A stretch of 64,000 nt of DNA, taken from positions 145,995 to 209,994 of the forward strand of contig JPHH03000055.1 in the NCBI GenBank assembly GCA_000750105.3. The letters run 5' to 3'. The notes under the pieces were generated by a model. It saw only the letters and a list, made by a program, of their open reading frames with translations, did not search any database and was not told the DNA's origin. The DNA comes from Tolypocladium sp. Sup5 PDA-1 (taxonomy: Eukaryota; Ascomycota; Sordariomycetes; Hypocreales; Ophiocordycipitaceae). The translations under genes were made by a program, and so were the position numbers. Positions 1 to 12,270 of this stretch are shown one piece after another. Positions within the stretch are counted from its first letter, which is position 1, and the number at the start of each line of letters is the position of its first letter.

Positions 1-2561
1 GGAGGTCGGCGTAGCGGCGGATGGGAGACGTGAAGTGCGTGTAGATCTCCGAGGCGAGACCGTAGTGGCGGAACTCGGGGTACGCCTGGGTGCCGGAGCA
101 GAAGTACTCGGCGCTCATCATGCAGCGGGTGGCCATGATGCGGACGAGGGTGTTGAAGAAGGGCTCCTTCGGTTCGACGCACTGGTCAAGAGAGTCGGCG
201 AGCGCCCTGCTGGAGTCGGTGCGCAGCTCCAGGCCCTTCTTGACGCGCAGCTGGTTGGACAGCTCGTCAAAGTTGGTCTTGGGCGGCGCAGCGTGGCGGC
301 GCAGGATAGCAGTCTGGGGGAAGGCCTCGTAGATCTTGGCGGCGACGCTGACGTTGGCGAACAGCATGAACTCCTCGACCAACGAGTTGGTGTCAAGGAG
401 CTCCTTCGTCTTGACATCGATGGGATCAGACGATTCTGATTCCATCTGAACCTTGACCTCGGGCGACGAGAGGCTCAGCGCACCCGCGTCCATGCGCTTC
501 TTCTTGAGCTTCTTGGACAGCTTGAGGAGCATGCGCATTCCGTTGGTGAGATCGTCCTGCTGGGCCTTGTCGTCGATGCGGAGCTGAGCCTGTTCGTAGC
601 TGAATGCCTCGCGAGACTTGATGACGGACTTTGTGAACCGGACGTTGACAACGTCTGCGTTCTTGTCGACCTCCCATATGACGGAGAATGCGTAGCGCTC
701 AACGTACGGCTTGAGTGAACAAAGATCGGTACCAAGAAGCATCGGAAGCATGTCGATACGCTTGTCGACAAGATACACCGTCGTGCCACGGATGCTTGCC
801 TCGGCGTCCATGGCATTGGCCGGCTTGACAAAGTGCGAGACGTCGGCAATGTGGACGCCGACCTCGTAGTTGCCATTCGGCAGTTTCCTGGCGTGCAGGG
901 CGTCGTCGATATCCTGGCACCCAGGAGGATCGATGCTGCAGATGAGTAGCTCTCGCAAATCTTCTCTGTCCCTCCATCCTGGGTCATCCGTGCTAGCAGG
1001 GACCTTCCAATCGTGTCCCTCCTTTGGAAGACAGTCGAGGACAGTCTTCGGGAAAGGTCGATACTGAACGTCCCATTCGAGAAGCAAAGCTTCCGTCTCG
1101 GCACCTTTGGTCTCGAGCTCTCCGAGTGACCGCACAAAGTGACCAACCGGATGTCTCGAGTCCCTGTCCCATGCGTCTATCGTCACGAGCAGCCGCTTGC
1201 CCAGGAGTTCCGAAACCTGGCGGGTGCGAAGTCGGATCTTGGGAATCTTCTTATCCATCGGGATCAGGAAGACGCTGTCCTGCTTTCGGCCTTGAGTCGA
1301 GGACTTGCTGGCTGACGACGGATCGATGTGGCCCACGTACTGACGCCAGTTGCGTTTGATCACACCGACTACCTTGGCAGTGGGTTGTGGTTGGCTCTCC
1401 GAGGAAGCTTTCTGCGTCTTCTTGACCTCCTCTTGCAGTGCCTTTCGCTCCTTGTCGGAAACGAAATCATCGCGCTCTTCAGCATCCGCATTCTCATTCT
1501 GTGTGATGGTATCCTCTTCGATAATCTTGGTCGACGGCTCTTTCCACTTGTCTTGTGGGAGAAGCTCTACAACCACGACATCCCCATCGACGGCTCGGTT
1601 GATGCTCTCGCGGCCGAGGACGAGCAACGGTTTGGGGAAGGCAGGGACTTTGATCGAACCCTCCAGATAGTTGTATGGAGACACGTTGAATATCCCCTGG
1701 TGCATCAGTCCCGCCTTGACTCCGGTCATCATCTTTGACATGGTGTAGTATTCCGGATAGAGCATCTGCGAAGGCTTTTGGAAGCCACCTTGGTTCCGGG
1801 ACTCGGCAACCATGTCGAGCAGCTTGTCGTTATCCTCAAGACCCTTCACGTAATCTGCAAGAGTCGAGGCATGGAGGCCTGCCGCTCGAGCTTTGCGCAG
1901 ATTGTCTTGATCATCGCTGAGCATCACGACCGCCGGGACCTTCTTCGCCTTTGTCCGAGCGAGGTGATCGCCGTACCACTTGACGGCAAGCCTGACAGCA
2001 CGATCGTTTCTATCATTGACGCTCTCGTTAGGCTCACGATTAACATACGTCTCGAGTCGAAAGTCGTTGTAGAAGACATAGAAGCGCTTGTCTTCACTCT
2101 TTGTCAACCCCACCAGACGATTGTAGAGAGGGAGAGACCGGTTTCGAAGCTCCTCCAAAACCGTCTGTAGGATAATGACATCATAGAAAGATGAGCCTTG
2201 CTCGAAGAGGTCCATGGCATTTAGTAAGGCATTGGTATCAGGTACCAGGTAATGGCCCTGGGGAAGTGTCTTTGTGCCGGCAGGCTTGTCCGAAAGGACA
2301 AAAGGCTGACCTGGCATATCGTTAGTCTCATAGCCCCGGAAGAATATCCCACATATTTGACTTACTTTGACCAGCGGCGTTCCTCGGAGCTCCCTCCAGG
2401 CAGGCCTTGCACAGCTTCGAAGAACATGGTATATCAGTTCTGAGGTAGACTTCCCTCACGATTTTCTGAACCTTGCCGCTGCGCGTTGACCGAACGTAGA
2501 CCTTGCTCGAAATGTTGGACGCCAGCGGGTCCGCCTCGTGTGATCTCTTGAGGCTCGTCAT
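1..2561 (-). CDS. RRP44: Exosome exoribonuclease/endonuclease RRP44 (DIS3), C-terminus outside window
   Basis: This is the catalytic subunit of the nuclear and cytoplasmic RNA exosome, degrading RNA 3' to 5' with its RNB domain and cutting internally with its PIN domain. Exons are 2561-2366 and 2310-1, split by a 55-nt intron (donor gtaagt, acceptor cag); about 835 residues are visible. Features in order: a CR3-like cysteine motif (DIPCSSKLCKAC, near residue 50); a PIN domain with VPDTN (Asp at about 90) and the NDRND motif; cold-shock domains near 275 (SPYNYLEGSIKVP) and 380 (VIKRNWRQYVGHI); and an RNB domain whose DPPGCQDIDDALH signature (about 523-535) carries the metal-binding aspartates. 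The visible part ends in SPIRRYADL, late in the RNB domain, so the S1 domain is missing only because of the window edge. The ATG at 2561 is preferred over an in-frame ATG eight codons upstream because it puts the N-terminus close to that of family members. TCACGTGA and TTATCGATA elements lie upstream. Confidence 0.96.
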
Positions 2562-2658
2562 GGCGCAGTTGTCTTCGTCTCTCACAGAGGCTGAAAAAGC
2601 TGATGTTGAAGATGCAGGGAGCGTTTAGCAGGCGAATCAAAGGCACTGGTGCGCTTGC

Positions 2659-2667
2659 TTATCGATA
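2659..2667. promoter_or_regulatory. TTATCGATA element upstream of RRP44
   Basis: TTATCGATA lies 98-106 bp upstream of the RRP44 start codon. The same nonamer (as TTATCGATAA) sits 95-104 bp upstream of RPF2. The core TATCGATA is a perfect palindrome. A role in co-regulating ribosome-synthesis genes is inferred from the matching position. Confidence 0.45.
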
Positions 2668-2887
2668 CCGATAGGTGACGTGGGACAGCACAGTTGCACA
2701 CCCAGTCAAGCCCATGGGCGTTCTGTTCGGTTAAAGACGAAGAATCGAATATGTCTTGCTCGGAGGAATTGAAATACCATATCTCAAGACTATCGTATCT
2801 TGTCTCTATTTCCAGCGCTCTTAATGGTGATCAGGAAAGGTACCCGGAAAAGCTGCCTGGAAGTCACATGATGTTCCCGTCTGATCA

Positions 2888-2895
2888 TCACGTGA
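2888..2895. promoter_or_regulatory. TCACGTGA E-box palindrome
   Basis: A perfect TCACGTGA palindrome lies about 330 bp upstream of the RRP44 start. CACGTG is the classic site of bHLH proteins such as Cbf1. Whether it works for RRP44 is not shown by the sequence. Confidence 0.35.
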
Positions 2896-5800
2896 CTGGC
2901 ATATTGTTCAGAGCTCCAGCTCCAACCTCCCTGGCGAAATCACAGGACTCAGGGGCCGATCGCCAACACCTCAATATGAGCCTCAACATGGGCCCGAGGC
3001 AATTCACTGGGTCAGTGCGAGAACATCAGCTCAGCAGATCAAGCTCCGGGTACACCTGGACACTGCATCCGGGTCAGTTGCCGCTTCTAAACATCACTCC
3101 AGGCTGGGAGAAACGCACACGGTCACGCTACAAGCTGTAGCTGACGACCTCCCCTATATCTCCAAAGAATCTCCTGCTTTGAGGGGCAAATTTACGGGCT
3201 TGTTTTTGTCATTTTGCCCCATGAACGGACCAGGTGATGCCACCCAACTCCATGGTCTTGCATAGTTTTGGGAAATCGGGATCTCAGGTCGGCAGTGTCG
3301 CCTTATCGGTATCACTTCCATGGTGGAAGTCCGGAACCGCTGTCCCGTGTTCTAGATTGCCAGACTTGGAAAGCGACATTCCATTTCACGGCGCTGCGGA
3401 GCTTCCCTTCCGTCTACGCCAAAGACGGGCTTTCAGTTTTCACGTCCAGTGGACCGTGAGAACTTGCCACACCCTCATTCTCGGCCTCTCGCGCACGAGC
3501 GACAGAACAACAAAAACCCGGTCAGCGACAGGGATAGAAATTACGGCGGCTTCGTATCTTGCGGCAGTTGCGCGTCTCTAGAAACCATGAAGGGTGAAAG
3601 GCGGTGATGGATTCCGGGCGCCAAGAGCCGTCCCAGTTGGATGTCTCAGCCGCTGACAAGAGAACATTGGGCAGAGTCCTCGGATAAGCCCAGGAATACG
3701 GACTGCACGGTTGCCTTGCATTGTTCCGTCGACGCTGGTTGGGTACAGCATTGCTGTGGCTGCCTTCGCCTCCGACGACCAGATGACCCGTCAAACGACC
3801 GCTCAAGGCCTCTTGCTGTACCGCAACGTACCCGAGCGATATCAGCTAGTCTACCTGATCATTCTGGGCATTCACGGCGATTCTGGCCTGTTGTAGCGAA
3901 GACTTGGCTTGTCTGTCGCCGGCCAATGTTGGCTGGCTGCAAAGCCCACCCCGATATCAGCTAGCCCAGTCACAGGATTACAGATTTACTGGAGCAGTCA
4001 TACCACAGATGATGCTACCAAAGCGGGAAACATGCATATCTGCCGTTTCCTGGCGTAGATGGGCAAGCTGCATCCTCGGGCGTGCTTGTCGATCTCACTC
4101 CCTTCAACTGCCAGTCACCGTGGGCCGGGAACATTAAGCCCACCGGAACGCGATAGGCTCGGTTGTCTCGGCGATGATCATTAACGGCGAACACAATCCC
4201 ATGCCACTGCACTCTGGTGCTGGCGGGGTCTGCTAGGCTCATGATGTGCAGCTCTGTGGGCCGCCGGCCAGTGGCCTCGTGATCCATGCAACGCTCAACA
4301 ACCAATGGAAACGTTGAGACGATCACTGTTCCCTAGGGACTGCCTGGCAGAACATCGATGACACTCGCTCTCCTTCTCCGCCTGGCCAGCTTGCGTTGGG
4401 CTTTTGCGAAACGCTTTTGTGGGAACCAGAACGCACTGCTAATCCGTCTTGGAGGAGACCGCCAATGCGAAGCCTTCTCGATGTCGATGACTGTATCAAG
4501 CTGTGTCGTATATATCGCTGGCGGCATTTGGCACTCGACCGAATGTCTCGCGAAAGCAGCTGATGCTCACATGCGAAACGGACCGGGGACAACCACCACC
4601 AGACACCCAAGAAGTCCGATGGCTGTCGGTCCGGCGCTTCGAAGTTTACTCATACTCGTTTCGGGAACCTGGTTGTGAACTGGCTGGACCGCAAACGAGG
4701 AAACCCGATTACTCGCAGTTCATGACGAAGGTGACACTGGCTTGATCTCACAAGCTAGGTACTGATGCGACTCGAGACTCGTTTCATCAAATCCATCTTC
4801 TATCGGCATTCGCGGCAAACCTCACCTATATGTGCGGATAACTCGGGCCCCGTCCCTGCCGGATCGCTTGGATATTTGTCAGGAAGCGCGAGCGCTGATT
4901 TGGCCAGGCAATGTGTTCTTCCCAGTTCACTTGCACAACTGGGTGCTTTATAAGTACGCACCGCGAGATGGCCCGTTGGTTCACAAGCCATGGACAGAAG
5001 TTCGGGGTAATATTGGTTGTCAGGTCTCACGCAGTGACGGCATACGCCATGTCACCGAAGCCAGGATTCCGACATCCAGGCCAATCACAGGATGGTGTCC
5101 CGGAGAATCCTAGATGGAGTGGCTCGTTAATCTTGAGAGACCCTTGCTGGCCTTCTGCAAGACCCCGAGGAATGCGGTTAAGACTGAGGATACGCGCCGT
5201 CGATGACATGGAGCGGACAAACATGTAACCCTCTCATGCGGCGGCCGTTTCACGCCAGACGACACCCAAACGGGTACCAAGACACCCCTGGCATTGGCAC
5301 ATCCTCCACATGCGTGGGGAGCGATCTGGAGTGTCGGCAATCTTAGGGGATTTTCACTTTGGTAGTTTGGGTGTGTGTGGCACTGTTCTGTGCGTGGTGG
5401 TGTATGCCAAAGGGTAGATCCGTGTCACCCTGTCAGGTTGATGTGCACCGCACCACAGCGACACAAGCAATGTTGGGCTACTGCATGCTTGGAAGAATAG
5501 GCTCCGACAAGGACGGGTGGGGAATTCGCGAGATGCAAGCCGTGTGTGCGAGGGGCGAATGGGAGCGGCAGCCAGGGCTTGGATGCATGATGGCAGCACT
5601 CCCTGTCCTACCTTACTGTTAAGGCCCAAGGACGGGATTCAACGGAATGAACAAGGGCTGCAAGGCAGTGGTTCGGGCCGGCAATGGGGTCGCTTGCTCA
5701 TGTGACAGGCGGACAGCCCGATCCGGAAACCCATGACGACTCTGTTGACAGCGGAATACGACTTGGTTGACGACGGGACGGTTGATGCAGCGCAATACAT

Positions 5801-7554
5801 ACGACAGAGATCGCGGAGGTCTGGAGGAGCTCACGAGGCGCGCCATCTAGTGTGCGACATGCATAAGCACAGCCGGCTGAGGGCGCGGAAAACAGGGACC
5901 GCAATCAACGGGAGCAAGAATGACTACTGTAGAATCTGACCTCAGACATGGCCGTAGTCATCTCGGGGTCGCAGTTTAGGCCGAAATCGGCCGTATATCA
6001 GCCCAAGAGGTTGCAGGAGAGGGGGCTCATCCGGTCCTACTACAGACTACCTACTCGTACCTATACGAAGTACATACGTACATACTCAAGGTACGTTGGT
6101 ACGACTTCATGCTGGAGTTACTTCTGAACAAGCATCGCAACAAGCTGTTGGTTTTCCAACGTCAAAGGACGAGCTAGTGGCTGTCCCCAGACGTAGCGAC
6201 GACAGGGTGGCTTTACGGCCGGCGTGATTGGTCCGAGGACATTGGGCTCACGAGGGTGGCGCGTGGACGAAAGGTACGATAACCTGCAGTAGTTGCAAGT
6301 CGTGCAAGAAATGGAGGCGTGGGTCGTTGGAGACGCCTGTGACGAGATCCATCCCAGGGAAGAAGAACGGGCAACGGCGGCTGCATCACGATGATGCAAT
6401 CCACCACCGACGCCGACCAACCACAGCGCTGCATATGTAACGCAGACGGGCCGGGCGTCGCTTCACATGGGGACGAGAAAACGAACACTGTGGAGGAAGA
6501 AATTCCATCAGATGTCAACTTCACTACGGACTACGCCCAGCAGACCCATGCGACGGCGGACGTAGCCAAACCCGGAAATGGGCGCCTACGAGGAGGGACA
6601 TCGCACGCCAGGCGACTCGTCCATACAGGCAAGGATCGATCGATATTAGCCAGAACATGAAGTCCACAGTCGTGACGGCTTTGATGCGTACGGATAGGAA
6701 CCCAGCCAACAGCAGGGTACCAAGTGCGTATCCGATGCCCCCGATGCTATATTTGGCGGGTCTCAGAGAGAGCTTCTATTATTCGCCGCTCGTGGGGATA
6801 GTTGCAACAGGGCCGATTCCGTTGAATCACTTCGCGCGCCGTTCTGGAAGCGATGACTTGATGAAGAAGGCCATGCAAGGCGGAGGGTTCCATCATCAAC
6901 GGGCCAGGGAGCTCAAGATGAAGAACGGCACGCCGGCGTAGGGGCGGACGCAGCGGCAAGAATAGCGGCCGGCGCTATTGTCGTGGTTCATCCTAGTGCT
7001 GGTGGGCCTTCCTACTGGCACGGTAGCGCATCGTTTCGGCCGTTTACTCTGGCGGGGGATCACTTTGAGGCGTCGACTGCCAGAAGCAAGTGGCTGAGGC
7101 CTGAGGCACGACGCCAAGCGACGACGGAGCGAGCTTGACATGGAGCAGCCGTTGGCCGGTGCCCAGTGGCTACGACGAAGAGGGTCCGAGGTCGTCTAGG
7201 GCGCGGGCTGGCCAGACTCAGCAGCATCGACATGACGATATCTCACCCGCCGCGTGCGGATGGAGGAGCAGGAGGCCCGCGAGCCTTGAGCTCTCTCGCA
7301 GACGGCCGCCACCGCCAGGAGCAGCAGCAGGTGGCCAGGACAGGACAGGACAGGATTGCGGCCAGCCTCGCCCGGTGCGGGGGTGGTGGTGCTTTGCATC
7401 TTGTGCTGGTGGCCGGCACAACCTGGCCTGGTGTGGCATGGCGTGGTCTGGGGTTGGGCGATCGAATCGTTCCCGCACCTCACACTCGCATTCAAGTGAC
7501 ACACGAAAAGAAAGGGCAGACGCAAGGAAGCTGGTCGACGAACGACATGGGGTG

Positions 7555-7577
7555 CCCCCCCCCCCCCCCCCCCCAAA

Positions 7578-7611
<34 letters not shown>

Positions 7612-7614
7612 AAA
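7555..7614. repeat. Homopolymer compound tract C20-A5-C30-A5
   Basis: Twenty C, five A, thirty C and five A follow one another without other bases. The opposite strand would be very G-rich. The exact lengths are doubtful, because such runs are prone to sequencing and assembly error. Confidence 0.9.
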
Positions 7615-9029
7615 GACCCCATCCCCATCGTCAGCGATCCACCGCGCGAGACGGGCTGGACGAGAGGCCCAAGGCCATCAGTGGTCGAAGCCACGGCTGG
7701 CGTCTTAGTGCGAGCTAGGCGTCTGCGATTCCCAGCGTTTGGGGATGGGCGTGACCGACGGCCGAAACGATTGGGCACGTTGCTCGAGGCTTTCGCAAGC
7801 CACCCCAGCAAACGCTAAATGCACCCAATGCAGTGCCGTGCTGCCGCTCCTCATCACCCTGAGGAGCGGCGGCGGAGGGGGGCGAGAGGATGCGGGCCGC
7901 CGACGCAAGGCTATCGGTCTGTCTCTTGTCATTGTCTCTCGGAGCTGGATGCCGTAGGCTTCTGCTTCGACTCCCCCGTCGGCCCTTTGGGGCTGAAGCG
8001 AGACAAGGAGCCTAGTCATGAGAGACAACAAGGAGAGCCGCGTGTAGCCAAGGCCGTCTGCCAATAGCACCTCGTCAATCCCAAGGGCAGGGCAGTAAAC
8101 AAACTGGCGGGGACGGCCGTGGGAGTCGGGACCCCTGGCTGCTGAGCTTGGGCTCCTCGGCTCACGAACTCGTGCTCTGCGCGAGCTGCGCTGGAGACGT
8201 CGCCGGCCTTCTGCTGCACAACCGTGTACATGCCCGGGGCTATGTGTCGTGAATCTATCCTCGTCGGTCGTACGGCAGCGTCGGAGGTTTGTTATCAGGT
8301 GGCTACTTGCAAATGCAGGCATGCGAGGACGCGCCATCGCCTAGTCCGTAGCCGCTGCTTACTTACATGCGACCATGATTCCTGATGCTCAGGGACAACG
8401 ATGACTGTGATTACCATGGACGCCGCCGGAAGCGTATTACCTTAGTCGGCGCCGCCGGAGGAAACTCGCCATCTGACCGCCCAAGTCCGGTGGTCTCAAG
8501 CCGATGGATGAGGCCATTCACGACGATATGTACTCAACTCTGGCCGTTGAAGAGTTGGGTCGTTCATGCCAACGACCAGCAGCAAGCATCTATGAATAGC
8601 GTCGACCGGAATGCGATTCGTCGGTCGACACAGGCCGAGGCGGTCGTGGTGACGTGACGTTGCGACTCTGATGAGGGAGCGTGGCCCGAGGCGAGGAGGT
8701 AAGGTTTCGGCACGGTACCGCGGCGCCCTTGCACAGCTGGAGCACAGCTGGCGGTGGGCAGAGAGGGGTACCCGCGCGATACCTTCAAGCCTCTGCTGCG
8801 CTCGCTGTGGGGAATGGAGATTTGTGGCCGCTCTTCCCTGCCTGCTTCTAGCGCAAACGGCGACGGTGAGGGGGTGACCTCGCGGTGGCGGGCGGGTTGG
8901 CTGGCGATCGAGGTACCCCGGCCTCTCCGCCACGCCCCGCCGCTTACCGCAGGCGGTTCTCAGCCCCGAGCCCAGCATCGGGCAGGTTGGTTCCTCGCAT
9001 CAGCGTCCGTCGTCGCATGTCGCATCGCT

Positions 9030-9047
9030 ATACGGACTAATCCGTAT
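9030..9047. repeat. Perfect inverted repeat (7-bp arms, 4-bp loop)
   Basis: ATACGGA-CTAA-TCCGTAT is a perfect short hairpin-forming inverted repeat. It is one member of the CGGA/TCCG plus TAC motif family scattered through the gene-free parts of the window. Confidence 0.6.
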
Positions 9048-10150
9048 GGATAGGAAGTTTGGAATAGGTACCCAGGCGTCCTAGTGTGCACGAGCAGCGA
9101 TACGCTCGTTGAAACAACCTCTTCAGCCTTGGGGAGTTCACGGTTCCGGTCTGCGATTGCGCCGCAGCGTCGCATCCACCGGACTCCTCCGCCATTCATA
9201 TACCTTCCCCCTCCGTTCCAAACACAAGCCGAGCACGAGACGATGAGGTATGCAACGGGTTGTGTCATGATTGTCCCAGGGTCCGGCCAAGGGTGCCCAT
9301 AGCGTCAGCCAGCCAGCGAGCAGGACGGACTGCAGCTGCAAGACGGGCAAGCAAGGCCAGGCAGGTTTGCAACGCACGCAGCGCGAACGCACACAAATCC
9401 GCATCTGCGGTCCAGGACGGGGTCCCCTGCTGGTCTTGTGTGCTTTTTTTTTCCTTTTCCCGCCTGGAAGAGCGACTGCATGTCCGAAGCATGTGTCCGT
9501 GTGTACGTGCATGTATGTATGTGCATGCACGTACGGAGCGTGTTGCGTCTGCGGGCACGTTGACATGCGCATCTGGAGCCCCCCCCGCCACGGACATCAC
9601 AAGGCCCAGCCGATAACGACGGGAAACGTTTGCGTGGCCGGCCGACTGACTTGCATGAGGGACGAGCTCGTCCAGCCAACGGCTCTCCGGCCTGCCTATT
9701 CGTACTCGGTACCTGCTACGGCGCACGTACGAGGTCCTCGATGCGATACGGGATTGCGCAGCGGAGCGTCCATCGCTCGGCCACTGGCGCGCGCCGCGTC
9801 CGTCAGGCCCCCGCCCAAAGTCAGTCTTTACTTTAGCCTGCCCAGGCTGGGCGTGCAAGTTGCGCCATCTCAGCCAACCAGCTGGCGTCATCCGTCGCCC
9901 TCTGCACGTTGGGTTGTTATCCTGCCCGTCAACGAAATGCCTTGGCAGACGAGCAAGTACCTACATACCAACGGCACTGGCGGCGCATATTAATAGTTTG
10001 TAGTCCGTAGTGCGGACGCCGGATTGCGGATACTACGAGTACTCGTACTAGTATTCGTACGGAGTACGGAGTACTTCGTACATATGTACATGAGGCTACG
10101 ACTCCCGGCTCGTCCGTTTCGGCGTCCGTTTCTCCCCTGCCATGCTCCAA

Positions 10151-10213
10151 GCCCCCCCTCGCCTCCATCCCCTCGCCTCCCCTCCCTCGCCATCCCTCCC
10201 TCCCTCCCTCCTG
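10151..10213. repeat. Polypyrimidine (CT-rich) tract
   Basis: About 60 bp with almost no purines on the plus strand, built from CCTC and CCCT units. It lies about 1.3 kb upstream of the RSC7 start codon and may be part of its promoter or leader. Confidence 0.6.
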
Positions 10214-10584
10214 TCACTCAGAGGCGGCGGCGGCGGCGGGCTCTCCACTATTATCGCAACTGCCAAGCGACCCTAGCTTAAACCCGTGCGCGTCTGCGTT
10301 GCGTCTGCGCTGCGTCTGCGCTGCTGCGGTGCGGTGCGGCTGCTGGACTGAACTGGACCGAACTGGCCTGGCCTCGATGCTCCGGCCGCTGTGATTAGCC
10401 CGTCTGCAAGGCCCTGTACTTCCTACAAGGTCGTCTGTACACCACTCCGGCGCGCCTGCCCACCTACACCACCTACATATTCCCGCTGCCGCTACCCTCG
10501 CCTCGCCTCGCAGCATCCCATCCCTCGTCCTCCACCTACACCTTACACAACTCACTCCACCTCCACCACCCTTCCAAGTTCCAT

Positions 10585-10630
10585 CCGCGCATCCACGCAT
10601 CCACGCATCCATCCACGCATCCATCCACGC
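10585..10630. repeat. Imperfect tandem repeat of GCATCCAC units
   Basis: Several copies of an 8-bp GCATCCAC unit, two with an inserted ATCC, stand head to tail. This is a simple minisatellite in the pyrimidine-rich region upstream of RSC7. Confidence 0.65.
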
Positions 10631-11543
10631 TCCCACGTACCCTACCGTCACTCCGGAGTCCGTCACTCCGTCACTCCAAACCAAACACCACCCACCTCGG
10701 CCGCTCACAGCGCCCACTTGCGGCCAAGGCCCCCAGCATTCAGGCCCTCCTCCGTCCGTCAACCGTCTGGCGGTCAATCGCGGCTTCTCCAGCTGTCTGT
10801 CTGTTTGCATCGTGCTGCGCAACACCCGCCCGCGCAAGTCTCCACTCGTCCGTCTTTGCGAGTGAGTTGAGTACCTACCTACCTTGCCTTGCGTCGCGCG
10901 CGCACCCGCCATCTCGTCGTCGTCGCCACTGCGCGAAGCCAGCAGTGTCGTCGTCGTCGTCGTCGTCTTATCGCGCCTCAGTTTAAACGTCTTGTCGCAG
11001 TCGCCGCGTGCGCTTGTGTCTCGTTACGCTCCCGCTGCGATCGCCGCCGTCGACGACCTCGTCGCACACGCGCGCCGCCCGCGCCCGCGCCCTCTTCAAA
11101 GGTTGGTAATCCGGCATCGTTCTCAGTCCGCGTCGTCTCTCTCTCCTCTCTCTCGCGCGCTCTCTCGTGTTTTTTTTTGTCTGCAACAGCCAGCGCCGCT
11201 CGTGTCTGCTTGCTGCCTCGTCCCTGACCCTTGCGACGCGCGCCCGCACTCACCTGCCTGGGCCCTGCCCAGCTTTGGCCCGTTTTCGGCTCAGCCGTTT
11301 GGCCGCCGCCCATCCGACACACCCTCCCACGCCCCTCGGACGCCAACCACATGCACGATTAGGCCTGCCTTTGTGCTGCTGCTCTGCTGCTGCTGCACCC
11401 TCCGCCAACCTTGCGCCAACCTTGCGCCAACCTTGCGCTGGCCAGCCCAACTATTTCACGACACGTCGCCGTCGCCGTTACCGTCGCCATCGCGTCGTCG
11501 CTGCGTGCTGCTGCTGGCCGGGCCTGACGCGGACCCTCTGGCC

Positions 11544-12239
11544 ATGTACTCGGCACAGCCAAACCGCGCCGACAGTGCGACCATCAATCCTGCCGCCCTC
11601 AACTCTCCCAGTGAGTGATGCTTGACCCTCCCCAGCCTCGTTATAATGGCCGTGCTGCTCGCCAGCCCTTGCGAGTTGCGACCACCCCGCCTCCCCCCCA
11701 TCCCATCCCATCCCGTTGATACACACGGCCCCGGCGCACCATCGCATCGCATCGCACCGCATCGCGCCGCACCGCATCCCGTCGCGACCATTGCGGCCGT
11801 CGCGTCGCCGTGGCCGTTGCCTCTGTGGTCGCCTCTGCGGTCCCGGGCCCGGGATCCCGGCGCGCGCGAGTGGCTCGCCGCCATGGTCGCCGGCCGTCAA
11901 CCTCAACGTCATCTTCATATCGTTCTCTGCCGCTTATCCATGTCGCAATGCTAACCCGCCGACCCTGACAGCCTTGTCCAACGCGCCGCCTCGCGGCCAC
12001 AAGCGGAGCCGGTCCTCGGATACGCACGACGCGCCGCAGCCTGGCGATGACGGTATGTCGTGGCAGGTCTCATGTCGCTCTGCGTCGCGCAGCGCACCGC
12101 AGCGCACCGCTGTATACCGCGCCCCACGCGAAAGCTAATCTCTGTGCTGCTTTTGTCCAAAAATGCGGTCTTCACGTTACGTCCTCGACCGTGCGACGTT
12201 GTGCGATTCCATTGGCCATTGCAGACCCCGCGCGTGCCA

Positions 12240-12270
<31 letters not shown>

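Larger units (their letters stand above)
2562..11543. other. Gene-free stretch of about 9 kb
   Basis: I find no ORF with recognisable domains, conserved-looking composition or a consistent exon chain. The first few hundred bases should contain the RRP44 promoter and the last 1-1.5 kb the pyrimidine-rich 5' leader of the RSC7 gene. In between lie homopolymer tracts (7555-7614), a TG/CA-rich alternating segment (about 9480-9545), GTAC-type palindromic motifs (about 6045-6105 and 10030-10090), a pyrimidine-only tract (10151-10213) and an 8-bp tandem repeat near 10585-10630. Long open frames here (for example 9271-9993 and 10214-10912) look like chance ORFs in GC-rich DNA. Confidence 0.7.

Noticed and set aside
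9271..9993. 240-residue plus-strand open frame
   Set aside because: It crosses the TG/CA-rich alternating segment, giving Cys/Val/Tyr strings that are repeat translations.
2562..11543. Relic transposons mutated by repeat-induced point mutation
   Set aside because: The stretch is not AT-rich overall and I see no reverse transcriptase, integrase or transposase fragments.
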